Origin: JBHEMT01 sp046262435
GTDB taxonomy: Bacteria > Chloroflexota > Dormibacteria > Aeolococcales > Aeolococcaceae
Reading direction: 5' to 3'
DNA: 45,562 nucleotides
Assembly: GCA_046262435.1 (NCBI GenBank)
Contig: JBHEMT010000036.1
Location: 1-45,562 of the forward strand
Below are positions 6,746 through 15,161 of this stretch, piece after piece; the stretch's first letter is position 1; each line of letters starts with the position of its first letter. Position numbers and translations under genes: made by a program. The notes beneath the pieces were generated by a model. That model worked only from the letters and a program-made list of their open reading frames with translations, did not search any database and was not told the origin of the DNA.

Positions 6746-8380
6746 ATGACGATCAGCAGCGCCGCCTTCCCGCCGCCGCGAACCGAGCCGATCCAGAGCC
6801 ACGCGCCGGGATCGCCCGAGCGCCACCGGGTCCAGGCTGCGGTTGCCGAGATGCGTGGTGAGGTGCGCGACCTGCCGATGCACATCGGGGGCCGGCGCCG
6901 ACCCGGTGGGGGAGCGCCCTTTGAGGTGCGCGTGCCACACGATCACGCCCACGTACTGGGACGCGCACGGCAGGCCACCGCGGCGGACGTGGGTGACGCC
7001 ATCGAGGCGGCACGGGTCGCGGCTCCTGGATGGGCGGCGATGTCGACTGAAGAACGCGGCGCCATCTTCCTTCGCGCCGCCGATCTGCTGGCCGGGCCCT
7101 GGCGCGACCGGATCAACGCGGCCACCATGCTCGGCCAGAGCAAGACCGTCTACCAGGCGGAGATCGATGCGGCCTGCGAGCTGATTGACTTCTGGCGGTA
7201 CAACCCCCACTACGCCCGCCGCCTTGCCGAGGACCAGCCGGTCTCACCGCCCGGGGCATGGAACCGCATGGAGCTGCGCCCCCTGGAGGGGTTCGTACTG
7301 GCCATCTCCCCTTTCAACTTCACGTCCATCGCCGGCAACCTGCCGACCGCACCGGCATTGATGGGCAACGTGGTCGTGTGGAAGCCATCGCCCACCCAGC
7401 AGCTGGCCGCATCGCTGACCATGGAACTGCTCGAGGCCGCCGGACTGCCGCCGGGAGTGGTCAACATGATCACCGGCGACGGCGGACCGGTCTCCGAGGT
7501 GGCCCTCACCCATCGCGCGCTCGCCGGCATCCACTTCACCGGGTCGACGGCCACGTTCCGTCACCTGTGGCGCACAGTTGCGGACAACCTGGACGGCTAC
7601 GCCACCTACCCGCGACTGGTCGGTGAGACCGGCGGCAAGGACTTCGTGGTCGCCCACCCATCCGCCCCACCCGACAGCCTGCTGGTGGCCCTGCTGCGCG
7701 GTGCCTTTGAGTACCAGGGGCAGAAGTGTTCGGCGGCGTCACGCGCCTACATTCCCCAGTCGCTGTGGCGCGAGCTGCGCGGGCCGCTGGCCGAGGCCAC
7801 CGAGTCCGTGGCCATGGGCGACCCCACCGAGATGAGCACCTTCATGGGCGCGGTGATTGATGAGCGCGCCTACCGGCGTCACGAGCAGGTGCTCGACTCG
7901 GCCCGCGGGGACTCGGCGCTCCGCCTGGTCGCCGGTGGCGAGTGCGACGAGAGCCGGGGCTGGTTTGTCCGGCCCACCATCTTCGAGACCACGGACCCCC
8001 GCCACGAGCTGATGGAGCGCGAGCTGTTCGGCCCCATCCTCACCGTGTTTCCGTACCCCGACGCCGACTGGGAGGCCACCCTGGAACTGGTCGACACCAC
8101 CTCGCCGTACGCCCTCACCGGCGCCGTCTTCGCCACCGACCGGGGTGCTGTCGACCAGGCGCTGACCGCGCTGCGCCAGGCCGCCGGCAACGTGTACGTC
8201 AACGACAAGCCGACCGGAGCCGTGGTCGCCCAGCAACCATTCGGCGGCAGCCGGGCCAGCGGCACCAATGACAAGGCGGGCTCGCCGCTCAACCTGAGTC
8301 GCTGGGCCTCCCCCCGGGTGATCAAGGAGACGTTTGTGCCCCCCCTCGACTGGCGGTACCCGCACATGGACGCAGACTGA
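6746..8380 (+). CDS. pruA: L-glutamate gamma-semialdehyde (1-pyrroline-5-carboxylate) dehydrogenase
   Basis: Oxidises glutamate semialdehyde to glutamate with NAD+, the second step of proline (and ornithine) catabolism. The 544-aa aldehyde dehydrogenase has the ISPFNF motif with catalytic Asn191, GETGGKD with the general base Glu294, and EYQGQKCSAASRAY with nucleophile Cys328. The long N-terminal part, the IDFWRYNPHYARRL stretch and the C-terminal PFGGSRASGTNDKAGSP resemble the stand-alone P5C dehydrogenase type rather than bifunctional PutA. No proline dehydrogenase gene lies in the window, so the first step must be encoded elsewhere. The ATG at 6746 has GGGAGG about 12 nt upstream, which is rather far. 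The gene is convergent with the E2 gene, with a 63-nt gap. Confidence 0.93.
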   Translation: MTISSAAFPPPRTEPIQSHAPGSPERHRVQAAVAEMRGEVRDLPMHIGGRRRPGGGAPFEVRVPHDHAHVLGRARQATAADVGDAIEAARVAAPGWAAMSTEERGAIFLRAADLLAGPWRDRINAATMLGQSKTVYQAEIDAACELIDFWRYNPHYARRLAEDQPVSPPGAWNRMELRPLEGFVLAISPFNFTSIAGNLPTAPALMGNVVVWKPSPTQQLAASLTMELLEAAGLPPGVVNMITGDGGPVSEVALTHRALAGIHFTGSTATFRHLWRTVADNLDGYATYPRLVGETGGKDFVVAHPSAPPDSLLVALLRGAFEYQGQKCSAASRAYIPQSLWRELRGPLAEATESVAMGDPTEMSTFMGAVIDERAYRRHEQVLDSARGDSALRLVAGGECDESRGWFVRPTIFETTDPRHELMERELFGPILTVFPYPDADWEATLELVDTTSPYALTGAVFATDRGAVDQALTALRQAAGNVYVNDKPTGAVVAQQPFGGSRASGTNDKAGSPLNLSRWASPRVIKETFVPPLDWRYPHMDAD

Positions 8381-8443
8381 CGGGCACAACCATGGTCAGG
8401 GCCGCCCCTCGTGGACCCGGGCATCCGGTCCCGGACAAGGACC

Positions 8444-9991
8444 TCAGAGCAGTGCGGACTCCTCGCTCAGGCCTTCGAGCGTTCGCTTGACCGCCTGCAG
8501 GAAACGGGTGGCCTGGAGCCCGTCATTGAGACGGTGGTCGAAGGACATCGAGAGGTTCATGATCGGCCGCACCCCGATGGCGTCGCCGGCCAGCACCACC
8601 GGCCGCTTCACCACCGCATCCATCGCCAGGATCGCTGCCTGGGGCTGGTTGATGATCGCCTGGGTGAGCACGGTCCCCAGCGCGCCGGTGTTGTTGAGGG
8701 TGAAGGTGCCCCCCTGGATCTCATCGAGCTTGAGTCGGTTCTCGCGGGCCCGGGAGGCAAGCTCGCTCATCGTGGTCGCCAGGCCGGCGATGTTCAGCCG
8801 GTCGGCGTTGCGCACCACCGGCACGATCAGGTTGTCATCGAGCGCGACGGCGATCCCCAGATGGATGTCGTGCTTCAGCACCACCCCCTCGTCCGACCAG
8901 GTGGCGTTGAGGGTGGGGAACTGCTGCAGTGCCTCGACGACGGCGCGGGCGACGAAGGGAAGGTAGGTCAGGCCCACCCCGTAGCGGCGGCGGAACTCCT
9001 CCTTGCGCGCGGCACGAAGGCGCACCACGGCGCTCATGTCGGTCTCCATCATCATCCATGCGTGCGGCGAGGTCTGCCGGCTGCGCACCATGTGCTCGGC
9101 GATGGAGCGCCGGATCGGCGTCATCGGCACCAGGGTGTCGCCGGTGCCGACGACGGCGGCCGCCCGCTGGGACGCAGGGGCGGCGGGCGGCTGGGAGTCA
9201 GGGGCGGTGGCCGGCGGCGCCGTCGCGGGGCTGGTCGTCTGCGAGGCGACCGCCCCCGCGGCTTGCACCTGCGGAGTGGGCGGCGTGGGGCCCCCGGCGT
9301 CGCGGCCCTGGACGAAAGCAAGCACATCCTTCTTGGTGACCCGGCCGCCGATGCCACTTCCCTCGACTTTCGTCAGGTCCACCCCGTGCTCGCGCACCAG
9401 GGCGCGCACCGCCGGAGTCAGGTGGTAGTCGGCAGGATCACCGCCGCCGGCGGTGGATGCGGATCCATTGGCGCCGTCATGGCGCGCGGCACCGCTTCTG
9501 CCCGGCTCGATGGCGACCTCGCGCCGCGGCGGCGCCGGAGCGGCCTCCTGCTGCTGCAGCGCACCCTGCTGCTGTCCGCGCGGCGGCTGGGCAGCCTCGG
9601 CCGGCTCGGCTGACGGGGCCGCCTCAACCGCCGGCTGAGCAGGCTGCGCCGGGGGGTCTGCCGTTCCCGCCGCTGCCGCGACGTCTGAGGCCGCTGCGGC
9701 AGCCCCCGGCTCGAGCTCGCTCTGAGCCCAGGCGGAGTTGCTCCGTCCCTGGTCGTCGGTCTCGATGGTGCAGATCGCCTCCCCCACCGCCACCACTGTG
9801 CCCTCGGTGGCGATGTGCTCCCCCATCGAACCGTCGGCGGGAGCCGGGATCTCGGCATTCACCTTGTCGGTGATGACCTCGGCGATCGACTCGTACTTGG
9901 ACACCATCTCGCCGGGCTGCTTCAGCCAGCGCGCGATGGTTCCCTCGGTGACGCTCTCACCGAGCTGGGGCATGTTGACGGTCAGGGCCAT
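8444..9991 (-). CDS. 2-oxoacid dehydrogenase E2 (dihydrolipoamide acyltransferase)
   Basis: The acyltransferase core of a pyruvate or branched-chain 2-oxoacid dehydrogenase complex. The 515-aa protein has one N-terminal lipoyl domain with lipoylated K43 (in VITDKVNAEIPAP), a long Ala/Pro/Gln-rich linker (about 85-170), an E1/E3-binding domain (VRALVREHGVDLTKVEGSG, about 176-207), a second linker and the catalytic domain ending in SFDHRLNDG, with H486 and D490. The single lipoyl domain and the DKVNAE context favour branched-chain type E2, but pyruvate cannot be excluded. It is the last gene of the lpd-E1alpha-E1beta-E2 unit, starting 7 nt after the E1 beta stop. Confidence 0.93.
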   Translation of the reverse strand: MALTVNMPQLGESVTEGTIARWLKQPGEMVSKYESIAEVITDKVNAEIPAPADGSMGEHIATEGTVVAVGEAICTIETDDQGRSNSAWAQSELEPGAAAAASDVAAAAGTADPPAQPAQPAVEAAPSAEPAEAAQPPRGQQQGALQQQEAAPAPPRREVAIEPGRSGAARHDGANGSASTAGGGDPADYHLTPAVRALVREHGVDLTKVEGSGIGGRVTKKDVLAFVQGRDAGGPTPPTPQVQAAGAVASQTTSPATAPPATAPDSQPPAAPASQRAAAVVGTGDTLVPMTPIRRSIAEHMVRSRQTSPHAWMMMETDMSAVVRLRAARKEEFRRRYGVGLTYLPFVARAVVEALQQFPTLNATWSDEGVVLKHDIHLGIAVALDDNLIVPVVRNADRLNIAGLATTMSELASRARENRLKLDEIQGGTFTLNNTGALGTVLTQAIINQPQAAILAMDAVVKRPVVLAGDAIGVRPIMNLSMSFDHRLNDGLQATRFLQAVKRTLEGLSEESALL

Positions 9992-9998
9992 GGGTCTC

Positions 9999-10982
9999 CT
10001 AGTAGGCCGCGAGCTCGCGCAGCCGTGCCTCCACCTTGGCAGCGTCGACCAGGTAGAAGTGTTCCAGAGGTGGCGAGAAGGGCATCGCGGGGATCTCGGG
10101 ACCGCCGATCCGGGCCACGGGGGCGTCGAGCTGCTCGAAGCAGTCCTCGGCGACGATCGCGGCCACCTCGGAGGCGATGCTCACCGCCAGGTTCGCCTCC
10201 TGGGCCACCAGCACCTTGCCGCACTTGCGGGCGCTGGCGACAATCGTGGCGCGGTCGAGGGGGCGCAGCGAGCGCAGGTCAACGACCTCGCACTCAAAGC
10301 CGTCGGCGGCCAGCGCTGCTGCCGCGGTGAGACAGGTGTGGGCCATGATCCCGTAGGTGAAGATGGCGATGTCCTCGCCCTGGCGGATCACGGCCGCCCG
10401 GTTGAGCGGCACGGTGTACTCATCGTCGGGCACCTCACCCTTGATTGACCGATAGGCACGCTTGTGCTCGAAGAAGAGGACAGGATCGGGGTCGCGGACG
10501 GCGCTCACCAGCATCCCCTTGGCGTCGTACGGCGTCGAGGGCACGACAACCTTGAGACCGGGCACCCCGCAGAACATGGCCTCGAGCGACTGGGAGTGGT
10601 ACAGCGCCCCGTGCACCCCGCCGCCAAACGGCGCGCGGACGACCATCGGCACCGAGAAGTCGTTGTTCGACCGGTAGCGGATCTTGGCCGCCTCACTGAC
10701 GATCTGGTCAACCGCGGGGAGGATGAAATCCTGGAACTGAATTTCGGCGATGGGGCGCATGCCGTTGATCGCTGCCCCGATGGCGACGCCGACGATGCAT
10801 GACTCGGCCAGCGGTGAGTCCATCACCCGCTCCTCGCCGAACTCCGCCTGCAGGCCGTCGGTGGCGCCGAACACACCACCCTTGGCGCCCACGTCCTCAC
10901 CCAGGATCATCACCCGCTCGTCGCGTCGCATCTCGTCGCGAATGCCCTCGCGGATGGCGTCGATGTAGGTCTTGGTGGCCAT
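9999..10982 (-). CDS. 2-oxoacid dehydrogenase E1 component, beta subunit
   Basis: With E1 alpha it forms the ThDP-dependent decarboxylase that passes acyl groups to the lipoyl arm of E2. The 327-aa protein is a typical transketolase-like beta subunit: GEDVGAKGGVFGAT, DSPLAESCIVGVAIGAA, EIQFQDFILPAVDQIVSEAAK, GGGVHGALYHSQSLEA and a C-terminal transketolase domain (VLVAQEANLAVS). The YHSQSLEA and KRAYRSIKGEVP features favour the branched-chain subtype. It starts 2 nt downstream of the E1 alpha stop, consistent with one mRNA and stoichiometric production. Confidence 0.94.
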   Translation of the reverse strand: MATKTYIDAIREGIRDEMRRDERVMILGEDVGAKGGVFGATDGLQAEFGEERVMDSPLAESCIVGVAIGAAINGMRPIAEIQFQDFILPAVDQIVSEAAKIRYRSNNDFSVPMVVRAPFGGGVHGALYHSQSLEAMFCGVPGLKVVVPSTPYDAKGMLVSAVRDPDPVLFFEHKRAYRSIKGEVPDDEYTVPLNRAAVIRQGEDIAIFTYGIMAHTCLTAAAALAADGFECEVVDLRSLRPLDRATIVASARKCGKVLVAQEANLAVSIASEVAAIVAEDCFEQLDAPVARIGGPEIPAMPFSPPLEHFYLVDAAKVEARLRELAAY

Positions 10983-10984
10983 GC

Positions 10985-11989
10985 TCAGCCCTCCTCGGTG
11001 ACGTGCAGCAAGGCGGTCTCGGGCTCGGGGAGGGGCGCGGCCTCGGCCTCCTCGGTGGCCCGGTCGAGCTCACGAACCAGCGCGGCGCGGATCTCCTCGG
11101 CGTCGCCGGGCTTGAGCACCCCGGAGCTCTCCAGAGTGGCACGGAAGCGCAGCACGCAGTCGGTCTTGCGGTCAGCCTCCAGGGCCTCCGCGGTGCGGTA
11201 GCGGCGCTGGTCGTCATCCGACGAATGCGAGGTGAGCCGGACCACCTTGGCCTCGATGAGCGTCGGGCCATCGCCGCGACGGGCTCGCTCCACCGCCTCT
11301 CGCGCTGCCACATACGCGGCGATGGCATCGCCGCCGTCGATCTTCACCCCGGGCATGCCGTAGCCCAGGGCGCGGTCGGCGACATCCTCGGTGGGCATCT
11401 GCTTCTGCCAGGGAACGCTGATCGCGTAGCCGTTGTTCTCCACCAGGCAGATGAAGGGCAACCGGTGGGTGGCTGCGAAGTTCAATGCCTCGTGGAAGTC
11501 GCCCTCGCTGGTCGAGCCCTCACCCAGCGAGGTCAGCGTCACCGCGTCCTCCTTGCGCATCTTGGTGGCCAGCGCGATCCCTGCGGCATGGAGCAGCTGG
11601 GTTGCCACAGGTGAGCCGCCGGTGACGATGTGGTGCCGGGCCGAGCCGTAGTGTGCGGGCATCTGTCGCGCGCCGCTGTTCGGGTCGTCCGCCTTGGCCA
11701 GAACGGAGAGCAGGTGGTCCCTGGGGGTCATCCCGAGGACCATGGTCATCGCCAGGTCACGGTAGTACGGCGCGCACCAGTCGACGCCGGCGCGCAGTGC
11801 CGAGGTCACCCCGACCTGGACCGCCTCGTGGCCCATGCCGCTGATCCAGAACGGCGCCCTTCCCTGCCGGTTGAGCACCCACATGCGCTCGTCGAGTACC
11901 CGCGATCGGACCATGTGCCGGTACATGCCGCGCAAAAGGTCGGCATCCAGCCCGGTCTGCTCCGGCGCGTTCAGCTTCGCAACTGCCAC
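10985..11989 (-). CDS. 2-oxoacid dehydrogenase E1 component, alpha subunit
   Basis: Decarboxylating ThDP enzyme subunit of 334 aa. The ThDP-Mg motif is visible as GEGSTSEGDFHEALNFAA followed by ENNGYAIS. An RLTSHSSDDDQRRYR stretch corresponds to the phosphorylation-loop region of branched-chain E1 alpha. The GTG start at 11989 has a strong GGAGGAG Shine-Dalgarno 8-9 nt upstream. It lies 47 nt downstream of lpd. Together these four genes encode a complete complex whose lipoyl cofactor would be made by the nearby lipA and lipB. The substrate is most likely branched-chain 2-oxoacids from Val, Leu and Ile, by inference from the subunit type. Confidence 0.93.
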   Translation of the reverse strand: MAVAKLNAPEQTGLDADLLRGMYRHMVRSRVLDERMWVLNRQGRAPFWISGMGHEAVQVGVTSALRAGVDWCAPYYRDLAMTMVLGMTPRDHLLSVLAKADDPNSGARQMPAHYGSARHHIVTGGSPVATQLLHAAGIALATKMRKEDAVTLTSLGEGSTSEGDFHEALNFAATHRLPFICLVENNGYAISVPWQKQMPTEDVADRALGYGMPGVKIDGGDAIAAYVAAREAVERARRGDGPTLIEAKVVRLTSHSSDDDQRRYRTAEALEADRKTDCVLRFRATLESSGVLKPGDAEEIRAALVRELDRATEEAEAAPLPEPETALLHVTEEG

Positions 11990-12036
11990 AGGCTCAACTC
12001 CTCCGCCCGCACGTCGCGGGGATGCCGCTGTCGCGG

Positions 12037-13431
12037 TCAGATGTGGATGGCTTCACCGGACAACGCGAGGGCCGCCTCGCCGAGCGCCTCGCTCAGAGTG
12101 GGGTGCGGGGCCACAGCCCGGGCGATCTCGAACGGGGTGGCCTCGAGCAGGCCGCCCAGCGCAGGACCGGCGATCAGCTCGGTCACCTCGTGGCCAATGA
12201 TGTGGACGCCGAGCACGTCATCACTGTCAGCGTCGGCGACCACCTTGCAAAAACCGCCGGTCTCCCCCCAGATGACCGCGCGGGCGTTGCCCCGAAAAGG
12301 CATCACCCCGGTCTTGACCTGGTGGCCGGCCGCCGTCGCCTCCTCCTCGCTGAGTCCGAAGGAGCCGATCTGCGGGGTGCAATAGGTGGTCCGGGTCACC
12401 AACCGCGGGTCGAGCGGAGCCGGTGTGCCGCCGGCAATCGTCTCGGCGGCGATCACCCCCTCATGCATCGCCTTATGGGCCAACCAGAAACCGCCGACCA
12501 TGTCGCCGACGGCGAACACGTTCTCCTCGCCGGTGCGCTGCCCGCCATCGATCACCACGGTGCCGCGCTCCAGCTGAACGCCGGTGCCCTCGAGGCCGAT
12601 GCCCTCAACGTTGGCGCTGCGTCCGACGGCCACCAGCAGCACCTCGGCCTGCAGCCGCTGCTCATTGCCGCCGGCGCTCACGCTGACCGCCACCCCACCC
12701 TCGTTGCGCTCCACCGAACCAGTGTCGAGCCGGGCACCTATCAGACAGCGAATGCCGCGGCGCTCGAACTGGCGAAGCAGCTCGGCACCGATCTCATGGT
12801 CCTCCAGCGGCACCAGGCGGTCTGCCATCTCCACCACGGTCACCTCGGCGCCCATGGAGCGGTAGAAGGAGGCGAACTCCACCCCGACCGCGCCGGCGCC
12901 GAGCACGATCGCCGTGGCCGGTACCCGGTCGAGGCGCAACGCTGCATCGGAGTCCAGGACGTGCCGGCCGTCGGGGTCGAGCCCGGGCACCGAGCGCGGA
13001 CGCGACCCGGTGGCCAGGATCACGTGGCCTGACTCCAGCTCGGTCGCGGTGTCGCCGGACACCTCGACCCGTCCGGGGCCGGCCAGCGTCCCGCTCCCCC
13101 TGATCGTGTCCACCCGGTTCTTCTTGAGCAGGAACTGCACTCCCTTGTGCAGCTGCTCGACCACAGCGTCCCGGTTCCTGGCAACCGCCGCGTAGTCGAA
13201 GCCGACGTTGTCGGCATGGACCCCGAGGCGCTCGGAATGCGCCATGGCATCGAGCAACGCGGCGCTCTGGAGCAGGGCCTTGGTAGGGATGCAGCCGCGG
13301 TGCAGACAGGTGCCACCCACCTTCTCGCGCTCCACAACAGCCGTACGGAGCCCCAGCTGAGCTGCCCGGATGGCGGCGACATACCCGCCCGAACCCCCGC
13401 CGAGCACGGTCACGTCATAGCGGTCCGGCAC
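12037..13431 (-). CDS. lpdA: Dihydrolipoyl dehydrogenase (E3)
   Basis: Re-oxidises dihydrolipoamide on E2 and passes electrons to NAD+. Starting at the GTG at 13431 gives 464 aa beginning MPDRYDVTVLGGGSGGY, exactly at the FAD Rossmann strand; a TTG at 13482 would add 17 residues without family similarity. The redox disulfide is C42-C47 (GGTCLHRGCIPTK), the NAD Rossmann motif is VLGAGAVGVEFASFYRSMG, and the C-terminal active-site His-Glu is HPTLSE (H443, E448). It is the first gene of the complex operon. A TATACT -10 hexamer ends 9 nt before the GTG and no Shine-Dalgarno is visible, which suggests a leaderless or nearly leaderless mRNA. Confidence 0.95.
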   Translation of the reverse strand: MPDRYDVTVLGGGSGGYVAAIRAAQLGLRTAVVEREKVGGTCLHRGCIPTKALLQSAALLDAMAHSERLGVHADNVGFDYAAVARNRDAVVEQLHKGVQFLLKKNRVDTIRGSGTLAGPGRVEVSGDTATELESGHVILATGSRPRSVPGLDPDGRHVLDSDAALRLDRVPATAIVLGAGAVGVEFASFYRSMGAEVTVVEMADRLVPLEDHEIGAELLRQFERRGIRCLIGARLDTGSVERNEGGVAVSVSAGGNEQRLQAEVLLVAVGRSANVEGIGLEGTGVQLERGTVVIDGGQRTGEENVFAVGDMVGGFWLAHKAMHEGVIAAETIAGGTPAPLDPRLVTRTTYCTPQIGSFGLSEEEATAAGHQVKTGVMPFRGNARAVIWGETGGFCKVVADADSDDVLGVHIIGHEVTELIAGPALGGLLEATPFEIARAVAPHPTLSEALGEAALALSGEAIHI

Positions 13432-13440
13432 AGCCGACCG

Positions 13441-13446
13441 AGTATA
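13441..13446 (-). promoter_or_regulatory. -10 box TATACT immediately upstream of lpdA
   Basis: TATACT on the minus strand is separated from the lpdA GTG by 9 nt, so transcription would begin at or within about 3 nt of the start codon. A poor -35 candidate (TTGTGC) lies 15 nt upstream. The same hexamer occurs before infA and upstream of ftsE. Confidence 0.6.
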
Positions 13447-13521
13447 CCGCCGGCTCTTTTCGCACAATGGCTGGGCAGCCAACCAAGCAGGGTGGGCGCC
13501 GCCTCAGCAGACTCTCGGGCG

Positions 13522-14370
13522 ATGGCGGAACTGACCACCCTGTCGGCGGCGATCGCCGACCTCGTGCATGACGGTGACAGCGTCTGCCTGGAGGGCTTCA
13601 GCCACCTCATTCCCTTCGCGGCGGCGCACGAGCTGATCCGCCAGGGACGGCGCGAGCTCGAGCTGGTCCGGCTCACTCCCGACCTTGTCGTCGACCAGCT
13701 GATCGCCTGCGGAACGGTCCGCCGGCTGGTGTTCTCCTGGGGCGGCAACCCCGGCATCGGCTCGCTCCACCGCTTTCGTGACGCCGTCGAGAACGGCTGG
13801 CCGCGTCCGCTCGAGCTCGAGGAGCACAGCCACGCGGGAATGGTGAACCGCCTGGTGGCGGGCGCGTCTGGCCTGCCCTTCGCGGTGCTGCGCGGCTACG
13901 TGGACAGCGAGCTGCTGCAGCACACCCGCACGCTGGCCCCGATCAGCTGCCCGTTCACCGGTGAGCAGCTGACCGCGGTGGCCGCCCTCAGCCCCGACGT
14001 CGCCGTCATTCACGCGCAGCAGGCCGACCGCGACGGCAACGTCCAGCTCTGGGGACTGACGGGAGTGCAGCGGGAGGCGGTCCTGGCGGCGCGGCGCTCC
14101 ATCGTGACCGTCGAGGAGGTGGTCGACCGGCTTGTTCTCGTCCCCGGAGGGGTGGTGCTGCCCTCATGGGCGCTCGACGCCGTGGTCCACGTGCCCGGTG
14201 GTGCCTGGCCGTCGTACGCCGCGGGGTACTCGGTCCGCGACAACCGCTTCTACCGTGCCTGGGACGACATCAGCAGGGACCGCCGGCGCTGCGCCGACTG
14301 GATGGAGCGGCATGTCCTCGGCGTTGACGACACGGCCGCCCACCATCGGTCCGTGGGTCGCACCCCATGA
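13522..14370 (+). CDS. CoA transferase, subunit A (family I, GctA-like)
   Basis: Alpha subunit of a two-subunit family I CoA transferase, 282 aa. The N-terminal part carries the family pattern (VCLEGFSHLIPFAAAHELIRQ, then VFSWGGNPGIGSLHRFRDA and EEHSHAGMVNRLVAGASGLPF). The C-terminal VVHVPGGAWPSYAAGY is shared with glutaconate and ring-cleavage (IpdA-like) CoA transferases. The ATG at 13522 is chosen because the frame upstream only shadows the divergent lpdA gene. It overlaps subunit B by 4 bp (ATGA). The substrate acid cannot be read from the sequence; a 3-oxoacid or glutaconate-like acid is inference. Confidence 0.9.
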   Translation: MAELTTLSAAIADLVHDGDSVCLEGFSHLIPFAAAHELIRQGRRELELVRLTPDLVVDQLIACGTVRRLVFSWGGNPGIGSLHRFRDAVENGWPRPLELEEHSHAGMVNRLVAGASGLPFAVLRGYVDSELLQHTRTLAPISCPFTGEQLTAVAALSPDVAVIHAQQADRDGNVQLWGLTGVQREAVLAARRSIVTVEEVVDRLVLVPGGVVLPSWALDAVVHVPGGAWPSYAAGYSVRDNRFYRAWDDISRDRRRCADWMERHVLGVDDTAAHHRSVGRTP

Positions 14371-15152
14371 CCGACCCAGGCGCCCGACCCAACCCGTCCA
14401 CCGCCACCGCCGCGGAGAGGATCGCGGTCACCACTGCGCGTCTGCTGCCCGACCGCAGCGTGTGCTTCGTCGGTATCGGTCTGCCTGGGACGGCGGCGCT
14501 GCTGGCCCAGCGCACCACGGCACCGGCGAGCGTGCTGATCTACGAGTCAGGGGCGGTCGGGGCCCGGCCCACCCGCCTCCCGCTGTCAATCGGGGATGGC
14601 GAGCTCGCGGAGACGGCCCAGCTGGTCGTCCCCATGGCCGAGATCTTCAACTACTGGTTGCAGGGCGGCCGCGTCGACATTGGCCTGCTCGGAGCGGCCC
14701 AGGTCGACCGCTTCGGCAACCTCAACACCACGGTGATCGGCGAGTACGGCCGGCCGCGGGTCCGGCTCCCCGGAGCCGGCGGTGCGCCCGAGATCGCCAC
14801 CTCCGCCGCCCGGGTCGTGGTCCTGGTCAGACACAGCACTCGGACCCTGGTGGAGCGGGTCGACTTCCTCACCACCCGGACCGCTCGGCCCGCCCGCGCG
14901 TCGAGCCTCCCCCGCCTCGCAGCCGTCGGCCGGCATCAGCCCACGGTGGTGACCGATCTTGGCGTGCTCCGCTTCGAGCCGCTCGTCGGCGAGCTGGTTC
15001 TCCATGCGGTCCACGAGGGGGTGTCCGTGGCCGACCTTGTCGCCGCAACGGGCTGGCCGCTGCGCTGCGCGGAGCGAGTCGAGGTGACCGAGACGCCGAG
15101 CTCCGCGGAGTTGACCATAGTCCGCGAGCTCACCAACCCGGTTGCCGGCTGA
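14367..15152 (+). CDS. CoA transferase, subunit B (family I, GctB-like)
   Basis: Beta subunit of the heteromeric CoA transferase, 261 aa. It carries the presumed catalytic glutamate E60 in LIYESGAVGARPTRLP, where the family forms the glutamyl-CoA thioester. It also has FNYWLQGGRVDIGLLGAAQVDRFGNLNTT, a conserved family block. The start overlaps the subunit A stop (ATGA), so the two are co-translated. It ends exactly against the stop codon of the convergent S41 protease gene, with no spacer, inside a perfect 18-bp palindrome. Confidence 0.91.
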   Translation: MTDPGARPNPSTATAAERIAVTTARLLPDRSVCFVGIGLPGTAALLAQRTTAPASVLIYESGAVGARPTRLPLSIGDGELAETAQLVVPMAEIFNYWLQGGRVDIGLLGAAQVDRFGNLNTTVIGEYGRPRVRLPGAGGAPEIATSAARVVVLVRHSTRTLVERVDFLTTRTARPARASSLPRLAAVGRHQPTVVTDLGVLRFEPLVGELVLHAVHEGVSVADLVAATGWPLRCAERVEVTETPSSAELTIVRELTNPVAG

Positions 15153-15161
15153 TCAGCCGGC
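15144..15161. terminator. 18-bp palindrome spanning two convergent stop codons
   Basis: GCCGGCTGATCAGCCGGC is a perfect inverted repeat centred between 15152 and 15153. Both convergent genes read their TGA inside it and both proteins end in Ala-Gly. It could fold as a 7-bp hairpin in either transcript and serve as a bidirectional terminator or 3'-end stabiliser. No U-tract follows on either strand, so intrinsic termination is uncertain. Confidence 0.5.

Noticed and set aside
8425..8450. Possible hairpin between pruA and the E2 gene (GGACC/GGTCC)
   Set aside because: Only a 5-bp stem with a long loop and no U-tract; too weak to call a terminator.
8411..9613. Plus-strand frame of 400 codons opposite the E2 gene
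   Set aside because: Antisense shadow of the lipoyl-domain acyltransferase; Gly/Arg/His-rich composition without any family motif.
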